Shown here one piece after another: positions 24,481-33,530 of a stretch of DNA of 64,000 nucleotides. The DNA is from Candidatus Ribeiella danica (GTDB taxonomy: Bacteria > Chloroflexota > Chloroflexia > Chloroflexales > Roseiflexaceae), in assembly GCA_016717335.1 (NCBI GenBank), contig JADKFS010000012.1, positions 224,074-288,073 on the forward strand, written 5' to 3'. The notes beneath the pieces are model-generated. The model did not search any database. It was given only the letters and a program-made list of their open reading frames with translations, and was not told the DNA's origin. The translations under genes were made by a program, and so were the position numbers. Each line of letters opens with the position of its first letter. The first letter of the stretch is position 1.

Positions 24481-24549
24481 ATTGCAGATTTTAGATTGTA
24501 GATTGCAGATGACACACCTCAATCTAAAATCTGCAATCTGCAATCTGCA
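24481..24549. repeat. Heptamer inverted array (GATTGTA) between T-box and proS
   Basis: ATTGCAGATTTTAGATTGTAG on the left, loop ATGACACACCTC, then AATCTAAAATCTGCAATCTGC on the right. It is inserted between the T-box terminator and the proS ribosome-binding site (TGGAGGAAGT), so the spacer forms an extra hairpin in the mRNA. The array at 43511 has a similar loop (GTGTGTCAGCTC, the reverse complement). Confidence 0.9.
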
Positions 24550-24560
24550 ATGGAGGAAGT

Positions 24561-26291
24561 ATGCGACTCTCAACTCTGTTCGGGCGCACCCTGCGCGAGG
24601 CGCCGACCGAGGCGGAGCACGCGGCGCACCAGCTGGTGCTGCGGGCCGGCCTGGTGCGCTCGCTGCTGGCGGGCGGCTACGCGCTGCTGCCGCTGGGCAT
24701 GCGCGTCGCGCGGCGGATCGAGGCGATCATGCACGAGGAGCTGGCGCGGATCGACGGCCAGGAGCTGCGCACGCCGGTGGTGCAGTCCTCGGCGGCCTGG
24801 GAGCAGACCGGCCGCTACGCCGACTATGGCCCGCTCATGCTCAGGATGTCCGACCGCTCGGAGCGCGCGCTGATCTTCGCGCCGACCCACGAGGAGGCGA
24901 TCGCCGAGCTAGCCCGCCGCGAGATCACCTCGTACCGCCAATTGCCGGCGCTGGTCTACCAGATCCACACCAAGTACCGCGACGAGATGCGCGCCAAGGG
25001 CGGCCTGATGCGCATGCGCGAGTTCACGATGCTGGACGCCTACTCGCTCGACGCCGACGCCGCCGGGCTCGACCGGGTCTACGACCGGATCGCGCTGGCG
25101 TTCGAGCGCATCCTGCAGCGCTGCGGCGTGCGCTTCGTCGCCGTCGAGGCCGCCAGCGGCGAGATGGGCGGGCGCGAGGCGCGCGAGTACATGGCGATCT
25201 CGCAGGCCGGCGAGGATATGCTGGCGATCTGCCCGTCGTGCGGCTACGCGGCGAACGTCGAGGTGGCCGTGTCCGCCTCCGCGGCAACGTTCGAACGCTC
25301 GAACGTTCAAACGTTCGAACGCTCGGAGGAGGTGGCGACGCCCGCGTGCAAGACGATCGCCGAGCTGGCGGCCTTCCTGGGGGTGCCCGAGTCGGCCACG
25401 GCCAAGGCAGTGTTCTTCGACACGCCCGAGCGCGGGCTGCTGTTCGCGGTGATCCGCGGCGACCTGGAGGTGAATGAGGCCAAGCTGCGCACGGCGGCCG
25501 GCGTCTCGGCGCTGGCGCCCGCCACGGCCGAGCAGATCGCCGCGGCCGGCGCGGTGCCCGGCTATGCCTCGCCGGTTGGGCTGCGCGTGCGCGCGGACCA
25601 AGGCGCCGCGGGCGTGCTCGTCATCGCCGACCAGTCGGTCGTCGCGGCCGAGCCGCTGGTGGCCGGCGCGAACCGCGAGGGCTACCACGCGACCGGCGTG
25701 ATCTACGGGCGCGACTGGCAGGCCACCACGGTCGCGGACATCGCCGCGGTGCAAGCGGGCGACCCGTGCGCGCGCTGCGGCGCGGCGCTGCAGCTCGAAA
25801 AGGGCATCGAGGTCGGCCATATCTTCAAGCTCGGCACGCGCTACACCGAGGCGCTCGGCGCGACCTACCTCGACCAGGACGGCGCGGCGCGGCCGGTCGT
25901 GATGGGCTCCTACGGCATCGGCGTCGAGCGGCTGCTGCAGGTGGTCGTCGAGCAGCACCACGACGCCGCCGGGATCGTCTGGCCGGCCGAGGTCGCGCCG
26001 CTCGACGTCCACCTGGTGCGGCTCGGCAAGTCCGAGGCCGTGCGCGACGCCGCCGAGTCGCTCTACGCCGAGCTTTCGGCCGCGGGCGTGCGCGCGCTGT
26101 ACGACGACCGCGACGAGACGGCCGGCGTCAAGTTCAACGACGCCGACCTGATCGGGCTGCCGGTGCGGCTGGTGGTAGGCGAGAAGCTGCTGGCCGCCGG
26201 CCAGGTCGAGATCAAGCGGCGCGGCGGCGAGGTGGTCAAGGTCGCGCGGGCGGAGGTGGTTGAGCAGTTGGCAGCCAGCAGTCGCCAGTAG
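24561..26291 (+). CDS. proS: Prolyl-tRNA synthetase with in-frame repeat insert
   Basis: A 576-residue class II synthetase that charges tRNA-Pro. Order: catalytic core (motif 2 region KYRDEMRAKGGLMRMREF, about residue 138), the bacterial editing insert (about residues 260-400, including KTIAELAAFLGVPESATAKA), motif 3 (GSYGIGVERLLQVV, about residue 453) and the C-terminal anticodon domain (DVHLVRLGKSE onward). Residues 243-255 (TFERSNVQTFERS) are encoded by a TTCGAACGCTCG/AACGTTCAA array identical in type to the intergenic repeats, placed between core and editing domain. The last residues (QLAASSRQ) also run into CAGTCGCCAGTAGG repeat DNA. GGAGG precedes the ATG. Confidence 0.95.
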   Translation: MRLSTLFGRTLREAPTEAEHAAHQLVLRAGLVRSLLAGGYALLPLGMRVARRIEAIMHEELARIDGQELRTPVVQSSAAWEQTGRYADYGPLMLRMSDRSERALIFAPTHEEAIAELARREITSYRQLPALVYQIHTKYRDEMRAKGGLMRMREFTMLDAYSLDADAAGLDRVYDRIALAFERILQRCGVRFVAVEAASGEMGGREAREYMAISQAGEDMLAICPSCGYAANVEVAVSASAATFERSNVQTFERSEEVATPACKTIAELAAFLGVPESATAKAVFFDTPERGLLFAVIRGDLEVNEAKLRTAAGVSALAPATAEQIAAAGAVPGYASPVGLRVRADQGAAGVLVIADQSVVAAEPLVAGANREGYHATGVIYGRDWQATTVADIAAVQAGDPCARCGAALQLEKGIEVGHIFKLGTRYTEALGATYLDQDGAARPVVMGSYGIGVERLLQVVVEQHHDAAGIVWPAEVAPLDVHLVRLGKSEAVRDAAESLYAELSAAGVRALYDDRDETAGVKFNDADLIGLPVRLVVGEKLLAAGQVEIKRRGGEVVKVARAEVVEQLAASSRQ

Positions 26292-26386
26292 GCAGCACCG
26301 TTGACGTTTCGCGCATTTCCAGGCTACGACGAGCGAGCAGCGACGCAATGCCGGCAACTGCGGACATGCCTGAGGCGCTGTAGGAT

Positions 26387-26437
26387 CAGGCGGCAGTATC
26401 ATTGAGAGTCAAGGTATCTCAGTGATACTGCCGCCTG
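26387..26437. terminator. Long hairpin between convergent genes
   Basis: CAGGCGGCAGTATCATTGAG and its inverse CTCAGTGATACTGCCGCCTG form a 20-bp stem with a single mismatch, loop AGTCAAGGTAT. It lies between the ends of proS (+) and the next gene (-). There is no long T-tract, but the position suggests a two-way transcription stop. Confidence 0.6.
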
Positions 26438-26459
26438 CGAACTGCCGACTGGCGGCCTG

Positions 26460-27386
26460 CTACGCCACGTACACCGGCAGGTCCTGCACCAGGTACTTGC
26501 CGCCGACCTTCGCCACGGTAAAAGTGAACTGGCTCAGCTGCTTGCCGGAGGTCAACCCGCAGCACTTGAACAGCGCCCCGTCGTCGTTCAGGAACTGGAC
26601 CACGAAGCGGAACTTGGTGGACGACACGGCGCGCTCCTCGACGATCTTCTTCAGCCGCAGACACTGCAGGCCGTTCTGCGTGCAGCCGTTTTTGAACAGC
26701 TGGGCTCGATCGCGCGGCGCGACGTCGGGGTTCCAGCCGGCCAGGATATCGTAGCTCCCGCCGTAGAGCGCGACGGCGTCGGCGTAGCGGCCGCCGTAGA
26801 GCGCCCCGAAGTAGGCCCGCAGCGCGTCGCGCGCGTAGTCGATGCCCTGCGGGGCGGGCGGCCCAATCCACAGCGACTCGCCGATCGCCTCAAGGATCGG
26901 CCGCATGGCCTTCTCGCTGGCGGCCTTGTAGCCGTACACGAACCCGAAGACCCGGTAGTCCTGCTCGACCCGGCCGTTCTGGTGGTAGAGCGCGGCGCCC
27001 TTCGAGCCCTTGTCGGTGGTGAAGTTGAAGCCGGTCTGCCAGCGCGCGCCCGCGAACTCCAGCACGCCGGCGCTCTTCACCTTCTTGGCGTAGATCTGCC
27101 GCAGCGTCGCCTGCCCGCGGCCGATCAGGTCGTCGCTCGTCACCTCGCCGGCGGCGACGTGCGCGTCGATCGCCGCGACCGTGTGGCGGTCCTTGCTGAT
27201 GAAGATCGTTACGCCCTCGTTCAGCTGCTCGACGTGCAGCAGGCTGGAGGGGTACTGCACGCTCCACTCGCCATTGGGCGCAGTGTAGGTCGCCAGCTTG
27301 CTCGGCGCCGCGCCGGCCAGCGCCGGCGCCGCCAGCGCCGCCAGCGCCAGGGCCATGGTCAGGAAAAGATATCGATAGAGCTTCAT
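26460..27386 (-). CDS. Secreted protein of unknown function
   Basis: A 308-residue protein. The ATG at 27386 is preceded by AAAAGGAGCAGC; a TTG directly before it is ignored. A signal peptide (LTMALALAALAAPALAGAAP) gives export. The mature part begins with YTAPNGEWSVQYPSSLLHV, similar in style to PsbP/lipoprotein-like domains. A second part (ALRAYFGALYGGRYADAVAL) resembles NTF2-like or DUF4878-like stress domains, and pairs of Cys (NGCTQNGLQC, FKCCGL) could form disulfides. I do not recognise a specific family. It is transcribed alone, convergent with proS. Confidence 0.7.
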   Translation of the reverse strand: MKLYRYLFLTMALALAALAAPALAGAAPSKLATYTAPNGEWSVQYPSSLLHVEQLNEGVTIFISKDRHTVAAIDAHVAAGEVTSDDLIGRGQATLRQIYAKKVKSAGVLEFAGARWQTGFNFTTDKGSKGAALYHQNGRVEQDYRVFGFVYGYKAASEKAMRPILEAIGESLWIGPPAPQGIDYARDALRAYFGALYGGRYADAVALYGGSYDILAGWNPDVAPRDRAQLFKNGCTQNGLQCLRLKKIVEERAVSSTKFRFVVQFLNDDGALFKCCGLTSGKQLSQFTFTVAKVGGKYLVQDLPVYVA

Positions 27387-27534
27387 CAAGCTGCTCCTTT
27401 TGATCTAGGTCGACCCATTCGCCGAGCGATGGTCGACACTTCATTGTCGTTCGATATACAGGACGTACAGAGAGCACGTCGGCGTTACGCCCGAAGCTGA
27501 GGCATGGCTGTGGACAAGGTGAGATGAATGTGAT

Positions 27535-27635
27535 TTGTTGGTGCCGGGGTTTCGGCTGCGCCGAAACCCCGGCACCAACAAATTGTACCCCCGCCCCTGG
27601 CAGGGGCGGGGGCAGGGGGTGGGGTAATCTGGGAT
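27535..27635. repeat. REP-like double hairpin
   Basis: TTTGTTGGTGCCGGGGTTTC-GGCTGCGCC-GAAACCCCGGCACCAACAAA, a perfect stem over about 23 bp, followed by CCCCCGCCCCTGGCAGGGGCGGGGG. It lies between the 5' end of the secreted-protein gene (-) and the end of the tetR gene (-). The remaining spacer shows nothing else. Confidence 0.8.
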
Positions 27636-27694
27636 ATCACTGCGCCATGCGCGAAACATCAACCCGCGAAGGGGGCTGGGGGAGGGTCACAATC

Positions 27695-28279
27695 CTAGAG
27701 GGCGGCCACGCCCTCAAAAAAGACCGCGAGCATCAGCTCGATCGTCTGCTCGGGCGGGCGGGGGGTGCGCGCCTCGGAGGGCGTGAAGAACGGGTACATC
27801 ATCCCAAGCAGCAGCCAGGTCGCGAGCTGCGGGTCGATCTGCCGCAGCTCGCCGCGCGCGACGCCCTCGCGCAGGATCGCCGCGACCTGGCCGATGAAGC
27901 GCTCCTGGTACAGCCGCCCGAACTCGGCCCGCGCCGCCTCGTCGAGGTGGGCCATCTCCTGGCCGGCCAGCCGAATGATCGCCCGCCGCTCGGCCGGCTG
28001 GTCGAACAGCGCGCGCACCAGTCGGACGACCTGCTCGCGCGTCGTGCCGCCCGCGCCGCGCACCGCGCTGACCAGCGCGTCGATGCTGAGCAGGTCGTCG
28101 GTCAGGATCGCCAGAAACAGATCCTGCTTGTCCTTGAAGTGGTAGTACAGGCCGGCCTTCGAGACGCCGACCGCCTCGGCGATCTCGCGCATCGAGATGC
28201 CGTGGTAGCCGTGGGTGACGAACAAGCGCAGGGCCTGTGTCAGGATGCGCTCGCGCATGGCGCGGTCGGGCGTAGTCAT
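27695..28279 (-). CDS. TetR/AcrR-family regulator
   Basis: A 194-residue repressor. The N-terminal HTH is LTQALRLFVTHGYHGISMRE to AVGVSKAGLYYHFKDKQDLF (about residues 13-56), the classic TetR pattern. The C-terminal ligand domain is helical and variable. It lies 26 bp downstream of an MFS efflux gene on the same strand and probably controls that pump. AAAGGAAG precedes the ATG at 28279. Confidence 0.93.
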   Translation of the reverse strand: MTTPDRAMRERILTQALRLFVTHGYHGISMREIAEAVGVSKAGLYYHFKDKQDLFLAILTDDLLSIDALVSAVRGAGGTTREQVVRLVRALFDQPAERRAIIRLAGQEMAHLDEAARAEFGRLYQERFIGQVAAILREGVARGELRQIDPQLATWLLLGMMYPFFTPSEARTPRPPEQTIELMLAVFFEGVAAL

Positions 28280-28305
28280 ACGCTTCCTTTGTAATGCCGT
28301 CCGTC

Positions 28306-29784
28306 TTACTGCCGACTGGCTCCTGCCGACTGCCCACTGCTATAGGCGTGTGCTGGCATGCCCGCCTCGTTACGCGCGACGGTGGCCTGCTCCGCGGCGC
28401 GGCCCTTCAGCCCGAGCGAGGAGAGCGTCAGCAGCAGCATCACCACGCCGATCACCAGGAACGAGGACGTGTAGCCGACCACGCCGCCGCCGCGCGAGGC
28501 CGCCACCGCGCCGGTCATGGCGCCGCCGACCAGCTGCCCGACGCTGGTGAAGATCGTCAGCGCCGCCTGCCCGGAGGCCCGCTCGGCCGCCGGTGTCTCG
28601 TTGAGCATGATATACCGCAACGCCGCGCCGAGCAAGACCGACAGGCCCAGGCCGAACAGCACCGCCGAGACGTAGAACATCGCCAGGCTGGTGGCGAAGA
28701 AGCTGACCAGCACCATGCCGGCCGTCACCAGGCTGCTGCCGAGCAGCACGACCACCCGCGAGCCCGAGCTGTCGAGCAGCCGGCCCGAAAGCGGCGAGCC
28801 GACCGCCATCGCCAGCACGACCGGCACAAGCATGAAGCTGGCGGTCGACTCCTTCACACCGAACGAGGCCACCACCAGCGCCGGCAGGAACACCACCGCG
28901 ACCTCGGCCAGCCCCGCGCCGGCAGCCAGCGCCGCCGTAAGCACGACCTGCCGCCGCGCGAACAGGCTGGTGCGCAGGACCGGGTCGACCGCGCGGCGCT
29001 CGATCAGCCAGAAGATCGGCAGGAGCGCGAGCGCCGCCAGCAGGAACGGCCAGACGCCGGCCGAGCTCAGGCTGCTGGTGAAGTTGGCGGTGTCGAGCTG
29101 GTTGAGGCCAACCGCCAGTGCGGCCAGCAGCGCGCCCAGCGCGGCCATACCCAGCCAGTCGAACGGCCGCCGCTCGCTCGGGCGGGTGGCGGGCAGCATG
29201 CGCAGGCTCAGCCCGATCACCACCGCCGCGAGCGGCAGGTTGATGATGAACAGCCACTGCCAGCCGAACAGCAGCAGCACGCCGCCGACGATCGGGCCGA
29301 TCAGGAAGGCGATGCCCCACACCGCGCCGATCAGGCCCAGCGCCGTGCCGCGCTTCTCGGACGGGAACGTGTCGCCGATCACCGCGCTGGCGACCGGGAA
29401 GATGCCGCCCGAGCCCAGCCCCTGGATCGCCCGGCCGATCAGCAGCACCGTGAACGTGGGCGAGATCGCCACCAGCAGCGAGCCGACCGCGAACATCGCG
29501 ACGTCCGCGATGTAGATCGCGCGCCGCCCGAACAGGTCGGAGAGCTTGGCCATCAGCGGCGTGCCGATCAGGTTCAGCAGCACGTAGATCGTGAAGATCC
29601 ACGCCGCCGCGCGGTCGTCGACGCCGAAGGCCGTGCGGATGGCCGGCAGCGCCGGGCCGACGATCGCGATGTCCAGCGCGGCCATGAGTACGCCGATGAA
29701 GAGGATTCCGAGCAGCCTATTTCTACTTTTACGCCCCTGGACCCCAAAAAGAATGCCGCCTTGTTTGCGATGCCTGATGCGCAT
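28306..29784 (-). CDS. MFS drug-efflux transporter (EmrB/QacA-like), start displaced by repeat
   Basis: A proton-driven exporter with about 14 membrane spans. The MFS motif A region is LMAKLSDLFGRRAIYIADVA, and the motif C-like stretch is GAVWGIAFLIGPIVGG. Conserved sequence begins at LGILFIGVLMAALDIAIVGP. Upstream of that, the only in-frame start (ATG at 29784) lies inside composite element B, giving an unusual N-terminus MRIRHRKQGGILFGVQGRKS read from the repeat. The last residues (SSGQSAGASRQ) are also encoded by a CAGTCGGCAG array. Start position is therefore uncertain, and the native 5' end may be lost. Confidence 0.82.
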   Translation of the reverse strand: MRIRHRKQGGILFGVQGRKSRNRLLGILFIGVLMAALDIAIVGPALPAIRTAFGVDDRAAAWIFTIYVLLNLIGTPLMAKLSDLFGRRAIYIADVAMFAVGSLLVAISPTFTVLLIGRAIQGLGSGGIFPVASAVIGDTFPSEKRGTALGLIGAVWGIAFLIGPIVGGVLLLFGWQWLFIINLPLAAVVIGLSLRMLPATRPSERRPFDWLGMAALGALLAALAVGLNQLDTANFTSSLSSAGVWPFLLAALALLPIFWLIERRAVDPVLRTSLFARRQVVLTAALAAGAGLAEVAVVFLPALVVASFGVKESTASFMLVPVVLAMAVGSPLSGRLLDSSGSRVVVLLGSSLVTAGMVLVSFFATSLAMFYVSAVLFGLGLSVLLGAALRYIMLNETPAAERASGQAALTIFTSVGQLVGGAMTGAVAASRGGGVVGYTSSFLVIGVVMLLLTLSSLGLKGRAAEQATVARNEAGMPAHAYSSGQSAGASRQ

Positions 29785-30141
29785 GCCCGGCTGAATCCAG
29801 GCACGGCGGGTTGCAACCTGCTCTGCAGGAATGTTGATAGGCATGCGCCGCCAGCATTGCAGCTGAGATGGCATCATTTGCCGGAGGGGGGCCGGGGGAA
29901 CCGGCGTGGGTTCCCCCGGGCGGGGGGCCGGGGGCGCAGCGCCCCGGAGAAAACCTGACCAGGTGACAAGATGACAAGATGACAAGGTGACCGGGGCCGC
30001 CCCGGAAAAACACCTGGCCGGAGGCCGTATGAACCGGCGTGGGTTCCCCCGGGCGGGGGGCCGGGGGCGCAGCGCCCCGGAGAAAACCTGAAGGCCGTCG
30101 GCGGAATCTGTAGGCGGGGGGCCGGGGGCGCAGCGCCCCGA
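29731..30141 (-). repeat. Composite element B (reverse orientation)
   Basis: The reverse strand reads CTCCGGCAAATGATGCCATC to TTTTTGGGGTCCAGGGGCG (core about 29731-29890), preceded by CCGGGGCGCTGCGCCCCCGG hairpins, CCGGTTCATACGGCCTCCGG and a short GTCATCTT/CACCTTGT array (about 29957-29990). The core arms GATGCC..TGCAATGC..GCATGCC and GGCATGCGC..GCATCGC..GGCATTC are complementary. It overlaps the apparent 5' end of the MFS gene. Confidence 0.88.
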
Positions 30142-30207
30142 ACAAACACCGCTGTCGGAACAGACTGATTGTGACGAAACTGTCAGCCGCGCGGGCCGGC
30201 GGCCGTG

Positions 30208-30213
30208 TAGAAT
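30208..30213 (+). promoter_or_regulatory. Candidate -10 box TAGAAT
   Basis: TAGAAT lies 47 bases before the secreted-protein gene at 30260, just outside composite element B. No clear -35 is seen. Confidence 0.45.
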
Positions 30214-30259
30214 GGAGGCGGCCCGCACCCTGTGCCGACATCAGTGAAGGAGAGTGTCC

Positions 30260-32527
30260 ATGCGACCGCACGTGCTCTACCGCGCTCTGATCGTCTTCGC
30301 GCTCGCGGCCGCGGGCATGGCCGGGCTGGCGCCGCGCGCGGCCAGCGCCGCGCCGCAGCCGATCTACGGCGACGCGCTGGCGGCCGGCTGGGATAACTGG
30401 TCGTGGATCAGCCCGCCCGCGAACCTGAACCTGGCCGCGACCGCGCCGGTGCACGGCGGCACGCATAGCATCGCGGCCACCTACGGCGCCTGGCAGGGCA
30501 TCTACCTGCACCACGCGGGCATCTCGACGGCCGGCTTCACCAAGCTGAGCTTCTTCGTCCACGGCGGCGCGGCGGGCGGGCAGCGACTCAACCTGTTCGC
30601 GACGCGCGCCTCCGACCCGAACGGCGCGCACGGCCCCGAGGTCGCGCTGCCGCAGCCGGCCGCCAATGCCTGGACGGCGGTGCAGATCCCGCTGGCCGAC
30701 CTCGGCGCGGCCGGCACGGTCGTGACCGGGCTGACCTGGCAGGACGCTACCGGCGGCGCACAGCCCGCGCTGTACCTGGACGACATCGCTCTGGCGAGCG
30801 ACGAGAGCCCCGACGGCCCCGTGCTGAGCGGCGGGCTCCTCGCTCCGCGCGCCGCCCCGGCCGATGGCTTCACCGCGGCGGTCGTAAAGGTCGTGGTGGC
30901 CGACCCGCAGGGCCCGGCCGACATTGCCGGCGTGACGCTCGACGCGGCGGCGATCGGCCGCGGCGCGGTGGCGCTGCGCGACGACGGGCGCAGCAACGAC
31001 GGCGCGGCCGGCGACGGGGTCTACGGCGCGGCGCTGTCGATCGCGCCGGGCACGCCAGCAGGCGAGCGCCAGCTGCTGGTCACCGCGCGCGACCAGGCCG
31101 GCCACAGCGCCAGCCTGCAGCTGGGCGCCTTCGAGGTCCTATCGCCGCCCGGCGGCGCGATCCCGGCCGCGCTGCCGCAGCGGATCGGCTGGGGCACAAA
31201 CGAGTGGAGCGAGACGCCCGGCGCCGACTGGCAGGTGAACAGCGGCGTACCGTGGGATTATGTCTACCAATACATCACCTACGAGTGGTACAGCGACCCC
31301 GGCCACTGGGGCGGCAACTTCGTCGGGCGGTTCGCGCAGCAAGCCTGGGGCAAGGGCTACATCCCGGTAATCTCGGCCTACCTCATCCTGGGAGCCCCGC
31401 CGGTGTGCGGCGAGGGCGGCGCCTGTTACGCCCAGAAGCTCAAGAGCGCAAGCGCCGTCAGCGGCTACCTGGCGGCGCTGCAGATGGCCGCGAGCGAGGC
31501 CAAGGGCGTCAAGCCGGTGATCTTCCAGATCGACCCGGACTTCTACGGCTACATGCAGCAGCTGAGCAACCAGCCTGGCCGCCCAGCCGGCGTGCGGCCG
31601 GACGACCCGAGCTCCTACGTCGTCGCGCTGAACGTCCCCGGCTACCCGAACACGCTGGCCGGCCTCGGGCGGCGGATCGTCGACCTGATCCACACGACCG
31701 CGCCAAACGCGCTGGTGGCGCCGCACGCCAGCATGTGGGCCACCAACCTCGACCCGAGCCTGGTGCCCGCCGCCGAGGCGGCCGTGCTGGCCCAGCGCAC
31801 GGCCGCGTTCATCGACGCGATGGGCGGCGCGCAGTCCGACCTGCTGTTCGTGGAGTGGAGCGACCGCGACTCGGGCTGCACTGACCTGCCGCAGTGCCAG
31901 CCGCCGCGCCCGTGGTGGGACGACACCAACCGCACGCTGCCGCACCCGGCGCGGGCGGCCCTCTGGGAGAATGCGCTCTCGGCCGCCGCGGGCAAGCGGC
32001 TGATCCTCTGGCAGGTGCCGTCCGGCAACATGGCGCTGGACAACACCTGCGACCGCTACAAGGACAACCGCTCGGCCTACGCGTTCGGCCACCCGCGCGA
32101 CCTGGCCGATACCGGCGTGCTGGCGGTGCTGTTCGGCGGCGGCGCCGAGTGCATGACCGCGCCCTCGACCGACGGCGGCTTGATCGCCGGCCAGGGCGCG
32201 ATCGCCTACGCGCTGCCGGCCGCGCCGACCGGCCTGACTGCCGATCCGCCGGCCGGCCCGCTCGTTGCGCTGCGCTGGGACGAGAGCGCCCTGCCTGACC
32301 TGTGGGGCTACCGGGTCAGCTACCAGCCCAGCGGCGGCGGCGCGACGACCACGCTCGACACCAGCCGCGCCAGCGCCGCCCGGCTGCTGCTGCCACAGGC
32401 GGGCAGCTGGTCGATCCGGGTTGCGGCCTACGACGCGATGGGTCGCCTCGGCCCCAGCTCCGCCCCGCTGACCGTCGTCACCGGCGTCGACGCGCAAGTA
32501 GTATTGGTGCCGCTCGCGCGGCGATAG
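30260..32527 (+). CDS. Large secreted protein with carbohydrate-binding-like and Fn3-like domains
   Basis: A 755-residue exported protein. Signal peptide: RALIVFALAAAGMAGLAPRAASA. About residues 38-180 form a beta-rich module (WDNWSWISPPANLN, YLHHAGISTAGFTKLSFFVHG) similar to expansin-type or CBM-like modules. About 190-290 look like an immunoglobulin-like spacer (GDGVYGAALSIAPGTPAGER). About 300-650 form a possible TIM-barrel glycoside-hydrolase-like part with Asp/Glu sites (VIFQIDPDFYGY, LLFVEWSDRDSG). The C-terminus is Fn3-like (PTGLTADPPAGPLVALRWDE). GAAGGAGAG precedes the ATG. Polysaccharide binding or cleavage outside the cell is inferred. Confidence 0.75.
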   Translation: MRPHVLYRALIVFALAAAGMAGLAPRAASAAPQPIYGDALAAGWDNWSWISPPANLNLAATAPVHGGTHSIAATYGAWQGIYLHHAGISTAGFTKLSFFVHGGAAGGQRLNLFATRASDPNGAHGPEVALPQPAANAWTAVQIPLADLGAAGTVVTGLTWQDATGGAQPALYLDDIALASDESPDGPVLSGGLLAPRAAPADGFTAAVVKVVVADPQGPADIAGVTLDAAAIGRGAVALRDDGRSNDGAAGDGVYGAALSIAPGTPAGERQLLVTARDQAGHSASLQLGAFEVLSPPGGAIPAALPQRIGWGTNEWSETPGADWQVNSGVPWDYVYQYITYEWYSDPGHWGGNFVGRFAQQAWGKGYIPVISAYLILGAPPVCGEGGACYAQKLKSASAVSGYLAALQMAASEAKGVKPVIFQIDPDFYGYMQQLSNQPGRPAGVRPDDPSSYVVALNVPGYPNTLAGLGRRIVDLIHTTAPNALVAPHASMWATNLDPSLVPAAEAAVLAQRTAAFIDAMGGAQSDLLFVEWSDRDSGCTDLPQCQPPRPWWDDTNRTLPHPARAALWENALSAAAGKRLILWQVPSGNMALDNTCDRYKDNRSAYAFGHPRDLADTGVLAVLFGGGAECMTAPSTDGGLIAGQGAIAYALPAAPTGLTADPPAGPLVALRWDESALPDLWGYRVSYQPSGGGATTTLDTSRASAARLLLPQAGSWSIRVAAYDAMGRLGPSSAPLTVVTGVDAQVVLVPLARR

Positions 32528-32552
32528 GGCTGTGGGCTGGCCACCATTGCTT

Positions 32553-33390
32553 CCGGGGGCTGCGCGCCCCCCCTGCCCCCGCGGGCGGGGCTTGCGCCCC
32601 TGGACCCCAAGGAGACCAGGTGACCAGGTGACAAGCTGACAAGCTGACAACGTGCCAACGAGCCAACGTGCCAACAGGCTTGGAGCGATGGACAGGTGAC
32701 GCAGCCCGTTGCAGCCCGACCGGTCGGAATGTGGATGGGCATGCGCCACAGGATCGAACGTGAGACGGCCTCAGTTGCCGGAGGGGGGCCGGGGGAACCG
32801 GCGCGGGTTCCCCCGGGCGGGGGGCCGGGGGCGCAGCGCCCCGGAGAAAACCTGCCCAGGTGACAAGATGACAAGCTGACAAGCTGACAACGTGCCAACG
32901 TGCCAACGTGCCAACAGGCTTGGAACGATGGACAGGTGACGCAGCCCGTTGCAGCCCGACCGGTCGGAATGTGGATGGGCATGCGCCACAGGATCGAACG
33001 TGAGACGGCCTCAGTTGCCGGAGGGGGACTGGGGGAACCGGCGCGGGTTCCCCCGGGCGGGGGGCCGGGGGCGCAGCGCCCCGGAGAAACCTGACCAGCT
33101 GACCAGGTGACCAGGTGACCGGGGCCGCCCCGGAAAACAGCTGGCCGGAGGCCGTATGAACCGGCGCGGGTTCCCCCGGGCGGGGGGCCGGGGGCGCAGC
33201 GCCCCGGAGAAAAGCTGACCAGGTGACCAGGTGACCAGGTGACCGGGGCCGCCCCGAAAAAACACCTGGCCGGAGGCCGTATGAACCGGCGCGGGTTCCC
33301 CCGGGCGGGGGGCCGGGGGCGCAGCGCCCCGGAGAAAAGGATCGCCCGGCCTGGGCGCAGCAGGTGGGGGGCCGGGGGCGCAGCGCCCCA
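32553..33390 (-). repeat. Composite element C, with a 240-bp tandem duplication
   Basis: Several composite modules in mainly reverse orientation. A 240-bp unit is duplicated: the segments starting near 32665 and 32905 are almost identical (CCAACAGGCTTGGAGCGATGG versus the same with AACGATGG). Each unit contains half of the core (TGCCGGAGG next to CATGCGCCACAGGATCGAAC) but lacks the CGCCTGGATTCAGCCGGG half. Three further copies of the GAACCGGCGCGGGTTCCCCC hairpin with GACCAGGTGACCAGGTGACC arrays follow. No gene is seen in this 0.85-kb stretch. Confidence 0.85.
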
Positions 33391-33530
33391 ACAAACCACT
33401 TTCATTGACACCAGGTGTACACTCATGGCACACGATCGATTCTCACCAGGACAGGACATGTTCTCGCCCCTGACCTCAGGGTAGCGGTCGCGGCGGCGCT
33501 GCGGCTGTTCGCGGCCCTGGAGTATCTGCA

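Noticed and set aside
28293..29958. 554-residue plus-strand frame over the MFS gene
   Set aside because: Antisense of a transporter with typical membrane spans. The plus frame has Gln/Arg/His-rich composition and no start signals.
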